NCBI RefSeq assembly: GCF_025685395.1
Contig: NZ_JAGSYA010000003.1
Coordinates: 434,001-498,000 of the forward strand
DNA from: Terriglobus tenax
Lineage (GTDB): Bacteria; Acidobacteriota; Terriglobia; Terriglobales; Acidobacteriaceae
Direction: 5' to 3'
Length of the DNA: 64,000 bases
Shown: positions 1 to 8,132 of the stretch, piece by piece
Layout: each line of letters begins with the position of its first letter
Numbering within the stretch: position 1 is the stretch's first letter
Position numbers and translations under genes: made by a program
The notes under the pieces: generated by a model
What the model saw: the letters and a program-made list of their open reading frames with translations, nothing else
What the model was told of the DNA's origin: nothing
Databases searched by the model: none

Positions 1-1
1 C

Positions 2-358
2 GGACGTATCGCCATCCTATCCGGACAGTCCAACGCCGAAACCTTCGCCACGCTTGTCCATGAAACGGCGCATGAGCTTTTGCATAAGGCAGAACGCCGC
101 ACGGCAACCACGAAGACGGTACGTGAAACCGAGGCCGAGGCTGTCGCGTTTGTTGTGGGCAAGGCCGTTGGGCTGGTGACTGGTTCCGCGTCCGCCGACT
201 ACATCCAGCTTTACCATGGCAACGCCTCACTGCTGGCCGAGTCTCTGGAAGTAATTCAGCAAACTGCCAGCGTTATCCTTGCGGCGCTAGAGCCGCATAT
301 GGAAGCCAGCGAAGGAGCTACAGCTGAAATTCAGGGACTTGTAGAGGTGGCGGCGTGA
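2..358 (+). CDS. ImmA/IrrE- or ArdC-type zinc metallopeptidase, C-terminal part (5' end outside window)
   Basis: The reading frame is open from the window edge and ends with TGA at 356-358. About ten residues before the first in-frame ATG (80) lies the zinc motif HETAH (HExxH) followed by ELLHKAERR. Downstream, an ETEAEAVAFVV segment supplies the acidic residue that usually completes the metal site in the ImmA/IrrE (DUF955) fold. Such domains form the C-terminal half of ArdC-like antirestriction proteins, often carried on mobile elements. The N-terminal part that would decide between ArdC-like and a plain IrrE peptidase is not in the window, so the start is unknown. A hairpin terminator follows at 393-418. 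Confidence 0.7.
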   Translation, partial: GRIAILSGQSNAETFATLVHETAHELLHKAERRTATTKTVRETEAEAVAFVVGKAVGLVTGSASADYIQLYHGNASLLAESLEVIQQTASVILAALEPHMEASEGATAEIQGLVEVAA

Positions 359-392
359 GGAGAGCTGCCTCAAGCTAACGATCCATCAGACG

Positions 393-418
393 AGAGGCGG
401 CGAACTTGCCGCCTCTTT
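393..418 (+). terminator. Rho-independent terminator after the metallopeptidase gene
   Basis: A 9-bp GC-rich stem (AGAGGCGGC / GCCGCCTCT) with a six-base loop, followed by a short T run. It lies 35 bases after the stop codon. Confidence 0.65.
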
Positions 419-744
419 CCTTATGCGCTGAAAAATTGCGCGAGGAGAAACCTTGCGGGTTTCTCCCCGGCCCTCATCCAGCAACCGGACTTCGCCCGCC
501 GGACAGCGCGACCGGACTCAAGTTCCTCCTCTGGGACCTGCCCTTTACTACTCAGCGCACCGCGAGCGAAACTGCCCTTTGCAACATCCTTGGCCGGTAT
601 CGTAAGAACTGTCATTCAGACGAAAAATAGACAGAACGTCTGCACAACTTCTACACAGCGAAAAATAGTCGATTCAAGCCGCTTTGATTGAGAGAATTTC
701 TGAAATCTTTCTCCCCCGCTCAGGGTGACACCCGTAAAAGGACA
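419..744. other. Intergenic stretch without a supported gene
   Basis: About 325 bases between the metallopeptidase terminator and the VKOR stop codon. The short frames here overlap each other on both strands and resemble nothing. Near 711-731 there is a fragment (GCTCAGGGTGACA) resembling the GCTCAGGATGACA arm of the interspersed repeats seen at 4161 and 7410. Nothing else is recognised. Confidence 0.5.
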
Positions 745-1206
745 TTAGTAGATGAGTTTTCGCTGGTTGCGGACGATCAGGTAGTTGATGGCGGCTACCA
801 CGGTGATGGTGGCGATGATGCCCTGTGACCAGACACAGTAGATGCACCATTTTTCGAGGACGAAGGCTTCCAGGTAGCTGAGGATTCCGGCGAAGAAGAG
901 GCCGACCTGGGCAGCTTCAAAGGCGAAGAAGTCGAGCTTGGCCAGGGCGAGGACGGCGATGAGCAGGTAGCCGCCGAGGCCGAGGACAGCAACTGGCACA
1001 CGTTTTCCCTGGTTGGGGTTCTCGCCGAAGCTGGCGGCTGGAAAGACGGCGAAGCGGGAGTGATTCACGGCTCCGCAGTCCCACTTTTCTGTAACGGCGC
1101 ACGGCGGAGCGGCGTTGGGATCCTGCAGGTGAACGCGAAGCGCGAGTCCGGAGACAACCATACCGCCGACGGCCAGCAGAGCAATGAGATAACGCAGAAA
1201 AGCCAT
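745..1206 (-). CDS. Vitamin K epoxide reductase (VKOR) family membrane oxidoreductase
   Basis: A 153-residue, four-helix membrane protein. Bacterial VKOR homologues reoxidise DsbA-like periplasmic thiol oxidases and pass electrons to quinone, replacing DsbB. The active-site CxxC is CIYC at residues 121-124, at the start of the last helix. The loop cysteine pair (Cys36 and Cys44) and the conserved Ser50 follow the first helix. The ATG at 1206 is chosen because MAFLRYLIALL starts directly at the first membrane helix; an upstream ATG at 1257 would add 17 residues unlike the family. There is no fused thioredoxin domain and no dsbA neighbour in view, so the partner must be encoded elsewhere. Confidence 0.88.
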   Translation of the reverse strand: MAFLRYLIALLAVGGMVVSGLALRVHLQDPNAAPPCAVTEKWDCGAVNHSRFAVFPAASFGENPNQGKRVPVAVLGLGGYLLIAVLALAKLDFFAFEAAQVGLFFAGILSYLEAFVLEKWCIYCVWSQGIIATITVVAAINYLIVRNQRKLIY

Positions 1207-1367
1207 TGCGAACAGGGTACCCCCGCAGGCGTCTACCGCGCCAGCGTGAGGAAGCATAAGTTTAACGTCATGGAAGTGGCTTGCCGCGTTCCTGCTGCCC
1301 TAGCATCCAAAGAGTTAGGAGAAAGATTTCGTTGGAGACACAGGAGATGATCGCGGAGAGCCCGAAG

Positions 1368-2975
1368 ATGCCGGAGGATGGCTTTGGGCCGCTGAGGAAT
1401 CCGCTGTTTCGCGACCGGTGGCTGGCCTCGACCGTCAGCAACCTGGGCACGTGGATGCAGGACACGGCGGGCACGTGGCTGATGACCGTGCTCTCGGCGG
1501 GGTCGCCGCTGCTGATTGCCTTGATGCAGACGGCGGCCAGCCTGCCGGTACTGTTGCTGGGCATTCTGGCCGGGGCGACGGCGGATGTTTTTGAGCGTCG
1601 CAGGCTGCTGATCTTCTGGCAGACGTGGATGCTGGTCGTCGTCGGTCTGCTGACGATTCTGACCTTTGCGGGGGTGGTGGGGCCGTACCAGTTGCTTGGG
1701 CTTACCTTCCTGATGAATATCGGCGCGGCGATGAACAATCCGGCGTGGCAGGCGATTGTGCCGGAGCTGGTGCCGCGTGAGCAGATTCCTGACGCGGTCA
1801 GCCTGAACTCGGCCAGCAACAACCTGGCGCGCGCCCTGGGGCCGGCTCTGGGCGGACTGATGGTAGCCGCGTTTGTGAAGGTGACGACCGGCGCGGGGTG
1901 GGTGTTTGCGCTAAACTCGGTCTCGTTTGCGGCGGTGATCTGGGTGCTGTGGAAGTGGAAGCGAAAGCCGCTGTTCAAGAGCGCGCTTCCGGCCGAGCGC
2001 ATGGCGGGGTCCATCCGCAGCGGTCTGCGGTACCTGCGCTTTGCTCCGGAGCTGCAGGCGAGTTTGGTGCGTGCGTTCCTGTTCACCTTTTTTGTGAGCG
2101 CGGTGTGGGCGCTGCTGGCAGCCATTGCCGCGCGGGAGCTGAAGCAGGGAGCCATGGGCTACGGCCTGCTGAACGGAGCAATGGGAGCAGGAGCGGTCGT
2201 GGGTGCGGTAACGCTGCCGCGCATCCGGTCGCGGTTTGCGGCGGACAGCATTCTGCGGGTGACCTCGGTGGTCTTTGTGGCCATCCTGGTGGTGCTGGCG
2301 TGGGTGCCGATCTCCTGGGTAGCGATCGCGGTACTGCTGGTGGGTGGCTTCTGCTGGACCAGCACGATGAGCACGCTGAATACCAGCGTGCAACTGGTGT
2401 CTCCGCCTTGGGTGCAGGCGCGCTCCCTGGGAGCCTACCTGACGGTTTTCCAGGGCGGTCTGGCGCTGGGCAGCGCGACATGGGGGTATGTGGCCGAGCA
2501 CAGCTCGGTGCGCGTGGCGATGACAGCCAGTGCGATCGGGCTGGCGGCGACGCTGCCGTTCGCGCTGAAGTTCCATATCCTGCAGGGCAAGCTACCGGAC
2601 CTGGGGCCGTATGTGTGGCGCAGGCCGCAGCGTGAACTGGTGATGGAGCCGGAGCTGGAGGATGGGCCGGTGCGCATTGTGCTGGAGTACTTTATCGCCC
2701 CGGAGAACTATGCTGAGTTCACGCGCCTGATTCACAGGATGGAAGGTGTGCGGCTGCGGTCGGGCGCGATTCGGTGGGGTGTGTTTCGCGATGCCGCCAA
2801 CCTGGAACGGTTTGAAGAGACCTTTGTGATGGAGAGCTGGCTGGACCATCTGCGTGCGCGGGAGAGGATGACTGCGGCGGACTCGATAATCCGCGACCGG
2901 CTGTGGGAGCTGCACAAGGGAGAAGGACCGCCCCGGGTAGAGCACCAGGTGTATGTCAAAGAGGTTACTTCGTGA
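1368..2975 (+). CDS. MFS_3-family exporter (EntS-like, transmembrane secretion effector type)
   Basis: A major facilitator of the MFS_3/EntS group. It begins with the family's typical FGPLRNPLFRDRWLASTVSNLGTWMQ region and has about twelve hydrophobic segments, then a soluble C-terminal extension of about 110 residues (from VRIVLEYFIAPENYAEF) with the ESWLDHLRARERMT pattern common in this group. Substrate unknown; relatives export siderophores or drugs. Three starts are possible: TTG 1332, ATG 1347 and ATG 1368. I favour 1368 because GGAGAG sits seven bases upstream. A GGCTAGCTGGATGG box follows the stop at 2981. Confidence 0.85.
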   Translation: MPEDGFGPLRNPLFRDRWLASTVSNLGTWMQDTAGTWLMTVLSAGSPLLIALMQTAASLPVLLLGILAGATADVFERRRLLIFWQTWMLVVVGLLTILTFAGVVGPYQLLGLTFLMNIGAAMNNPAWQAIVPELVPREQIPDAVSLNSASNNLARALGPALGGLMVAAFVKVTTGAGWVFALNSVSFAAVIWVLWKWKRKPLFKSALPAERMAGSIRSGLRYLRFAPELQASLVRAFLFTFFVSAVWALLAAIAARELKQGAMGYGLLNGAMGAGAVVGAVTLPRIRSRFAADSILRVTSVVFVAILVVLAWVPISWVAIAVLLVGGFCWTSTMSTLNTSVQLVSPPWVQARSLGAYLTVFQGGLALGSATWGYVAEHSSVRVAMTASAIGLAATLPFALKFHILQGKLPDLGPYVWRRPQRELVMEPELEDGPVRIVLEYFIAPENYAEFTRLIHRMEGVRLRSGAIRWGVFRDAANLERFEETFVMESWLDHLRARERMTAADSIIRDRLWELHKGEGPPRVEHQVYVKEVTS

Positions 2976-2980
2976 CCGTT

Positions 2981-2997
2981 GGCTAGCTGGATGGTTG
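2981..2997. repeat. Single GGATGG box with CTAG border
   Basis: GGCTAGCTGGATGGTTG lies 5 bases after the MFS stop codon. It matches one arm of the inverted elements at 12980, 15321 and 18199. No opposite arm is seen before the next gene. Confidence 0.5.
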
Positions 2998-3012
2998 CGA
3001 TAGAGTGGGGGC

Positions 3013-4161
3013 GTGACGAAACATTGGTTACGCCCTTTGCTTTTGGTGCTGCTTCTGGTTGCTGTAGTGGTGATTGCGTGGCCCTGGGTGCGGGTGCATC
3101 TGCAGGCGGTGGCGGTACTGAAGACGCTGAGCCATGAGCCGTTGCCATGGCCGGTGCGCGCGGCGACGGTGGCTGTGAGCACGCGCGAGGTTTCGATTCC
3201 GACAAACGAGGGTGTATTGCGCGGGCGGTTGTATGAGCCTGTCGGGGTAAAGCATGCCCGGGGCATGGTGATTGTGCATGGTGTGCATCACCTGGGAATG
3301 AATGAGCCCCGTCTGGAGACGTTTGCGCGGGCGATGGCCGGTTGCGGGATTGAGGTGCTGACGCCGGAGCTGCCGGCGATTGCGGACTATCGCATTGGGC
3401 CGGAGAGTGTGGATGCCATTGGCGAGAGCGCTAGCTGGTTCGCGGTGCGGCTAACTCAAGAGCAGAAACATCGGCAGTCTGTGAGTGTTCTCGGATTGAG
3501 CTTCTCTGGTGGGCTGGCGCTGCTGGCGGCGGAGCAGCCGGAGTATGCCTCGTATATGCGGATGGTCTTCGCGATTGGGTCGCAGGCGAATATGCAGCGT
3601 GTGGCGCGGTACTACCGGACAGGAAAGGCGGTGCGTCCGGATGGAACGGTGGAGACGCTGGCCGCGCATGAGTATGGGCCACTGGTGATGGAGTATGAGC
3701 ATGTGGAGGAGTTTGTCCCGGCGGCGGATCGTGTGGCGCTGGGTGCGGTGCTGAAGCAGCACCTGTATGAAGATCTGCCCGCGGAGAGGAAGGCGATGCT
3801 GGGGCTGACTCCCGCACAGCGGATGGCGGTGGTGCAACTGTTGAAAGCCGATGACACGCGGACGGTGGCGTTGCTGGAGGCCAATGAGACGAAGCATGTG
3901 AAGGAGATGGAGGCGGTGTCTCCGGACCGGAATCTGAAGGCGGTGGATACGCCGGTGTACCTGCTGCACGGCGAGGCGGACAACGTGATTCCGGCGTCGG
4001 AGACGTTGTGGCTGGCGAAGGGTTTGCAGCCGGAGGTGATGAAGGCGGCGCTGGTGAGTCCGTTGATCTCGCATGTGGAGATGGGGAAGTCTCCTGGGAT
4101 GGGGGATGAGTGGAGGCTGGTGGATTTTATGGGGAAGGTGTTGCGGGAGGCGGAGAGATAA
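3013..4161 (+). CDS. Membrane-anchored or secreted alpha/beta hydrolase
   Basis: A 382-residue protein starting with GTG at 3013. Residues 7-25 form one hydrophobic segment, suggesting a signal anchor. The fold signature includes VIVHGVHH (residues 87-93, oxyanion side), a nucleophile-elbow motif GLSFSGG around residue 163 (a variant of GxSxG), an acid-loop motif HGEADNVIP and a late histidine in LISHVEMG, giving a plausible Ser-Asp-His triad. Substrate cannot be read from the sequence. The stop codon abuts the first base of an interspersed repeat. Confidence 0.8.
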   Translation: MTKHWLRPLLLVLLLVAVVVIAWPWVRVHLQAVAVLKTLSHEPLPWPVRAATVAVSTREVSIPTNEGVLRGRLYEPVGVKHARGMVIVHGVHHLGMNEPRLETFARAMAGCGIEVLTPELPAIADYRIGPESVDAIGESASWFAVRLTQEQKHRQSVSVLGLSFSGGLALLAAEQPEYASYMRMVFAIGSQANMQRVARYYRTGKAVRPDGTVETLAAHEYGPLVMEYEHVEEFVPAADRVALGAVLKQHLYEDLPAERKAMLGLTPAQRMAVVQLLKADDTRTVALLEANETKHVKEMEAVSPDRNLKAVDTPVYLLHGEADNVIPASETLWLAKGLQPEVMKAALVSPLISHVEMGKSPGMGDEWRLVDFMGKVLREAER

Positions 4162-4330
4162 AGCAGATCCGCTCAGGATGACAAAAGATAAGAGAGACAA
4201 AAGCAGAAGCAGATTCCTTCGCTTCGCTACGGAATGACAGGAGCGGGTCCTTCGCGTTGCTCAGAATGACACACCGTTTGTTGGTGGTTGTTTTCCCATA
4301 TCTGCTGCGCAGATATGGGGCACCCAGTAT
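4161..4330. repeat. Composite interspersed intergenic repeat (copy 1)
   Basis: The block contains, in order, a GCAGATCCGCTCAGGATGACA arm (first half), an AGCAGATTCCTTCGCTTCGC arm ending GGAATGACA, a CACACCGTTTGTTGG stretch and a perfect palindrome (9-bp stem CATATCTGC, loop TGC) followed by GGGCACCC. The same modules recur at 7410-7540, 18236-18379, 20152-20327 and 47964-47998, always between genes. Confidence 0.75.
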
Positions 4331-4373
4331 GTGGGCTCGGTGAGAGCGGTAGACTTTGAGGCAGGAGATGGTG

Positions 4374-5348
4374 ATGGAACTGGTGGGGCTTGCGGAGATT
4401 GAGGCGGCGCAGAAGCGCATTGCCGGGACGGCAGTGAAGACCGGGCTTTACAGGCTGGAAGGCGAGACGGCGTCGAAGCTGCCGTACGAGGTCTGGATCA
4501 AGGCGGAGAGTGAGCAGCCGATTGGCAGCTTCAAGCTGCGTGGGGCCTTCAACAAGGTGGCTTCGCTGGAGAAGGATGCCCTGAGCCGTGGTGTCATCAC
4601 CTATTCGAGCGGCAATCATGCGCAGGGCGTGGCGTATGCCGGGCGTGCGCTGGGATCGAAGGCCGTGATTGTGATGCCGAATAATGCGCCGGAGGTGAAG
4701 AAGGTGGCGACGCGGGAGCTGGGTGCGGAGATTATCGAAGTAGGCCCGGCCAGCAAGGACCGCAAGGTGAAGGCCGAGGAGCTGGAGGCCGCGCATAGGT
4801 ACTCGATGATTCCGCCGTATGACGACCCGTACATTGTTGCGGGGCAGGCGACGTGTGGTGTGGAGATTGTGGACCAGTTGCCGGATGTGGATGTGGTGCT
4901 GAGCCCGGTGAGTGGTGGCGGGCTGCTGAGCGGCGTGTCGACTGGTGTGAAGCTGAAGAAACCCACTGCGAAGGTGTTTGGTGTGGAGCCGGAGGAGGCG
5001 GGCGATGCGACCGAGAGCTTCCATAAGAAGGAACTGGTGGAGTGGCCGGCGGAGAAGACAACACGCACCATTGCTGACGGTCTGCGGACGCAGAGCCTGG
5101 GCGAGTTGAACTTTGCGCAGATTCTGAAGTACACGGACGACATCTTCACGGTGAGCGAAGAGGAGATCTTCGCGGCGATGAAGGTATACCTGCATGAGAC
5201 CAAGCTGGTACCGGAGCCGAGCGGAGCGGTGACGCTGGCGGGTGCTCTGTTCCATGCGGACAAGCTGCCTGCGGGGACGAAGAAGGTGGTCGTGGTGTTG
5301 AGTGGCGGGAATATTGACCCAGTTTTGAAGGATAGTTTGCTGGGGTAG
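4374..5348 (+). CDS. Threonine dehydratase / serine racemase-like PLP enzyme
   Basis: A fold-type II PLP enzyme of 324 residues without a C-terminal ACT-like regulatory domain, matching catabolic threonine ammonia-lyases and serine racemases rather than biosynthetic IlvA. The Schiff-base lysine is Lys54 in GSFKLRGA. SSGNHAQG (residues 78-85) is the substrate loop and SGGGL (180-184) binds the PLP phosphate. Expected reaction: threonine (or serine) to 2-oxobutyrate (or pyruvate) plus ammonia. The ATG at 4374 is preferred over the TTG at 4356 because GGAG lies six bases upstream. The choice between threonine and serine cannot be made here. Confidence 0.85.
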   Translation: MELVGLAEIEAAQKRIAGTAVKTGLYRLEGETASKLPYEVWIKAESEQPIGSFKLRGAFNKVASLEKDALSRGVITYSSGNHAQGVAYAGRALGSKAVIVMPNNAPEVKKVATRELGAEIIEVGPASKDRKVKAEELEAAHRYSMIPPYDDPYIVAGQATCGVEIVDQLPDVDVVLSPVSGGGLLSGVSTGVKLKKPTAKVFGVEPEEAGDATESFHKKELVEWPAEKTTRTIADGLRTQSLGELNFAQILKYTDDIFTVSEEEIFAAMKVYLHETKLVPEPSGAVTLAGALFHADKLPAGTKKVVVVLSGGNIDPVLKDSLLG

Positions 5349-5409
5349 GGTGAGGCACCCGGTAACCATCCAACGATGGCGCGAAAGCGCCGTCTATAGA
5401 GGTATGGCG

Positions 5410-6414
5410 ATGAAGCGTTTTGTGGTGGCAGTGCTGGTGTGTGCGTCGGTTGTGGGTATGGCGCAGAAGAAGAAAAAGCCGAAGCTGCCGCCGCAGTATC
5501 AGAACGCGGCCAGTGCGACGGTGCTGCATCCGGCCAATGTGTATGTTGCGTCCGATGAAGGGTCGCAGCGGTTGAGCCTGGTGACGCCGGGGCACGAGGT
5601 CACCATCATGGACCGTTCGCCTGGCTGGGTGCGTGTGTTTGCCAATACCGATGAGCCGGAGGAGAACGACTCGGACGCACCGGAAATCCAGGATGATCAG
5701 CAGTCGACGCCGGTGAGCGGATGGATCAAGGACAAGGGCGTGATTGGCCCCAGCACTCCGAACGGCGACAAGCTGCTGTTTGGTGCGGCGGTGATCGCTG
5801 AATCCCAGGCCGCGGAGCCGCATGCTCCCAAGGACGCCGGTGCCTCGGCACACTTTTTGTACAAGCGGTTGTTTGAGTACTACCCGAAGTCTCCACTGGC
5901 GCCTGAGGCAGCGTGGCGGTCGGCGGATATCCGTTGGCAGCTGCAGAAGGCGGATTATGCGTCGCTGCCCTCGGCCAGGGAGATGGACCCGAATCTTCGT
6001 CCTCGCATGTACGAGGATGAGCTGAAGAAGGTCATCAAGTACTTTCCGGATACGAAGTACGCGGCACTAGCTGCCTATGAGCTGATCGATGCGAAGTTGT
6101 GCGGCGACTGGCAGGGGCTGCCGAAGTGCCCGGAGAAAGAGACCGAGTACTTCGAGAAATACTCCAGGGAGTATCCGGACGGTCCCAAGACTGCCGAGGC
6201 GCTATGGCAGGCGGTCTATCGCCAGGGAGTGGCCAGCAGCATGTACCGTGCGGAAGACGATAAGAAGAAGTCCGACAACGCCGCGGTGCATGCCAATGCG
6301 CTGAATGACCAGTTGCAGGCCCGTTTTGGGCAGACGGACTGGGCCGCGCGTGGAGCGGCGCTGGTCTACCGGTTGCAACAAGGGATTCCCGTCTACGGAA
6401 ACGACCGCGATTAA
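5410..6414 (+). CDS. Exported SH3-like/TPR-like periplasmic protein
   Basis: A 334-residue protein with a cleavable signal peptide (MKRFVVAVLVCASVVGMA) followed by a lysine run. Residues about 30-110 resemble a bacterial SH3 fold (ATVLHPANVYVASDEGSQ ... GWVRV), interrupted by an acidic loop. The C-terminal half has helical repeats with the FLYKRLFEYYPKSPLAPEAAWR pattern seen in BamD/YbgF-like TPR proteins. Function unknown; possibly envelope assembly. The start at 5410 has AGAGG seven bases upstream; the longer frame from 5350 begins in repeat-like DNA. The next gene, uppP, lies 70 bases downstream. Confidence 0.7.
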   Translation: MKRFVVAVLVCASVVGMAQKKKKPKLPPQYQNAASATVLHPANVYVASDEGSQRLSLVTPGHEVTIMDRSPGWVRVFANTDEPEENDSDAPEIQDDQQSTPVSGWIKDKGVIGPSTPNGDKLLFGAAVIAESQAAEPHAPKDAGASAHFLYKRLFEYYPKSPLAPEAAWRSADIRWQLQKADYASLPSAREMDPNLRPRMYEDELKKVIKYFPDTKYAALAAYELIDAKLCGDWQGLPKCPEKETEYFEKYSREYPDGPKTAEALWQAVYRQGVASSMYRAEDDKKKSDNAAVHANALNDQLQARFGQTDWAARGAALVYRLQQGIPVYGNDRD

Positions 6415-6484
6415 GCGGCAGTTAACCCGGCTTCGGGTAGGCTGAAGACAGCTTTCATAGACTCCTGACAGCCGGAGGGGCTGA

Positions 6485-7354
6485 TTGAACGATTACCTGT
6501 TGAGCGTCATCCTGGGCATTATCGAAGGATTGACGGAGTTTTTGCCGGTGAGCTCCACCGCGCACCTGCGTATCGCCGAGGCGATGCTGCACCTTTCGCT
6601 GAATGACCCGTACTGGAAGATGTACTCGATCGTCATCCAGCTGGGCGCGATCCTTGCACTGCTGCTGCTGTTCCGCCACCGGATTACCGGCTACCTGAAG
6701 ACCTTCCCGAAGGGCAAGCATGGTGACAAGACGGTGCTGACGCATCCGGTGTCTCTGACGCTGATCGCGTTTGTGTGCACCGCTATTCCGGCCAAGATTC
6801 TGGACAAGGTGATTGGGAAGAACCTGGAAGACCTGCAGGTGATTGCGCTGGCGCTGGTGATTGGCGGCGTGGTGATGTGGGTGGTGGACCGCTGGGCATC
6901 GCAGCGGGATGCGAAGACGACGCATGTGGAGACTATGACGCTGGGCCAGTCGATCTGGGTGGGCCTGTGCCAGGTGCTGGCGGCTGTGGTGCCCGGTACC
7001 TCGCGCTCCATGTCAACGATTGCCGCCGGACAGCTTGCTGGCCTGAATCGTGAGACCGCGCTGGAGTTCAGCTTCCTGATCTCGATTCCGACGATGATTG
7101 CAGCCACCGGCTACTCGCTGCTGAAGGCGCTGCATCCCAAGGTCGAGGCTGGAGCGGAGGCGATTGCTCCGCTGGTGATGACCTCACACGGATGGGTTGT
7201 GCTGGCCATCGGCTTTGTCGTTTCGTTTATCGTGGCGTACGGCGTGGTCGCGTGGTTCCTGGCCTGGGTGCGGAACCGCGGGTTTACGCCGTTTGCGATT
7301 TACCGCATCGTGGTGGGTCTGGCGCTGCTGGTTTGGTTGAAGATGGCTGCGTAG
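6485..7354 (+). CDS. uppP: Undecaprenyl-diphosphatase UppP (BacA)
   Basis: A membrane protein of 289 residues that dephosphorylates undecaprenyl pyrophosphate so the lipid carrier can be reused for peptidoglycan synthesis. The two family motifs are present: EGLTEFLPVSSTAH at residues 14-27 and PGTSRS at 170-175, with catalytic Arg174. About eight hydrophobic helices are visible. The start is TTG at 6485, with GGAGG six bases upstream; there is no ATG nearby. A bidirectional-looking terminator follows at 7375-7401. It serves the same pathway as the dcw genes at 39.6-51.6 kb. Confidence 0.95.
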   Translation: MNDYLLSVILGIIEGLTEFLPVSSTAHLRIAEAMLHLSLNDPYWKMYSIVIQLGAILALLLLFRHRITGYLKTFPKGKHGDKTVLTHPVSLTLIAFVCTAIPAKILDKVIGKNLEDLQVIALALVIGGVVMWVVDRWASQRDAKTTHVETMTLGQSIWVGLCQVLAAVVPGTSRSMSTIAAGQLAGLNRETALEFSFLISIPTMIAATGYSLLKALHPKVEAGAEAIAPLVMTSHGWVVLAIGFVVSFIVAYGVVAWFLAWVRNRGFTPFAIYRIVVGLALLVWLKMAA

Positions 7355-7374
7355 AGGTTGAATGGTTGCATGGG

Positions 7375-7401
7375 AAAAGGCCCACGATTGTGGGCCTTTT
7401 T
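7375..7401 (+). terminator. Rho-independent terminator of uppP
   Basis: An AAAAGGCCCAC / GTGGGCCTTTT stem with a short loop, followed by T residues, about 20 bases after the uppP stop. The A-run on the 5' side would let it work in both directions. Confidence 0.85.
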
Positions 7402-7409
7402 GCTTTGAG

Positions 7410-7540
7410 AAGCAGATCCTTGCAGGATGACAAAAGACAAGGAAAGCGGATTGCGCGAGGCCCACATCTGCTACGTAGATATGGGACACCCCGGTAAAAG
7501 GAAGAAGCAGATTCCTCCGCTGCGCTGCGAAATGACAAGG
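7410..7540. repeat. Composite interspersed intergenic repeat (copy 2)
   Basis: Carries the GCAGATCCTTGCAGGATGACA arm, a diverged copy of the palindrome (CACATCTGC / GTAGATATG, with GGGACACCCCGG) and an AGCAGATTCCTCCGCTGCGC arm ending AAATGACA. It lies between two strong terminators. Confidence 0.7.
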
Positions 7541-7544
7541 CAAG

Positions 7545-7581
7545 AAAAGAGCAGGCCCGCTGATTACGGGCCTGCTCTTTT
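7545..7581. terminator. Bidirectional terminator between uppP region and XRE regulator
   Basis: A 15-bp perfect stem (AAAAGAGCAGGCCCG with its complement) and a seven-base loop CTGATTA, flanked by A and T runs. It terminates the convergent minus-strand regulator gene. Confidence 0.85.
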
Positions 7582-7589
7582 AGCCTGTG

Positions 7590-7614
7590 ACCATTCCACC
7601 ATCCCACCAACTAG
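7590..7614. repeat. CCATCC-box array abutting the XRE stop codon
   Basis: ACCATTCCACCATCCCACC runs into CAACTAGCTGAG. The CTA at 7611-7613 is the stop codon (TAG) of the minus-strand regulator. A weak opposite arm (GGTTGAATGGTTGCATGGG) lies at 7356-7374, so the two terminators and repeat copy 2 are enclosed by an inverted pair. Confidence 0.5.
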
Positions 7615-7958
7615 CTGAGAGCGGTCTGGGCAAATTTGCGGACCATGGCGAGCAGCAGCTTGCGGTCGGAGTCGGAGAGGTTGGCGGAGTAGCGCTGGAT
7701 CTGGGTGAGGAAGCGGATCTCTTCCTCGGACAGGTTCAGGGTGCTCATCTCGCGGCTCATGCTGTCTTCGGCGAAGAACTGGCTCAGGGGCAGGTCGAGC
7801 GCGGAGGCGATTTTCTGCAGGGTTTCCAGGGACGGGACGGTATGGCCATTCTCCACGCGCGACAGATAGCAGCGCAGCAGACCCGTGCGCTTTTCAATAT
7901 CGCCCTGGGACATGCCCTTCTGGAGACGGAAACCTCGGATGGTAGCTCCAATGTTCAT
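7611..7958 (-). CDS. XRE-family (Cro/C1-type HTH) transcriptional regulator
   Basis: A small DNA-binding protein of 115 residues. Residues 8-62 form the HTH_3 fold: IGATIRGFRLQKGMSQGDIEKRTGLLRCYLSR is the first half, with the recognition helix inside it, and ENGHTVPSLETLQKIASALDLPLSQFF completes it. A C-terminal tail of about 50 residues has no recognised ligand domain. The ATG at 7958 starts right before the domain; upstream in-frame ATGs at 8006, 8015 and 8051 lack a Shine-Dalgarno. Target unknown. The TAG stop lies in the CTAG at the border of a CCATCC box. Confidence 0.85.
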   Translation of the reverse strand: MNIGATIRGFRLQKGMSQGDIEKRTGLLRCYLSRVENGHTVPSLETLQKIASALDLPLSQFFAEDSMSREMSTLNLSEEEIRFLTQIQRYSANLSDSDRKLLLAMVRKFAQTALS

Positions 7959-8132
7959 AGAAGCGGGCTCCGGGCTGGAGGGAAGGGGTGGAAGAATTGT
8001 CTGCATGTCAGCCATTGACCACAAAGTAACGACCAGTGACTTTGATAGCAAGAGGTAAAACGTGTACGGGGGTGAAAAGTTAGGCTCCTGTATCTGCGCA
8101 GGTTCGCTTTGGGGCCGAAGGAACCAGACTCG

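Noticed and set aside
4127-4420. Minus-strand frame of 97 residues
   Set aside because: Lies entirely in repeat copy 1 and the ends of two real genes; repeat-derived peptide.
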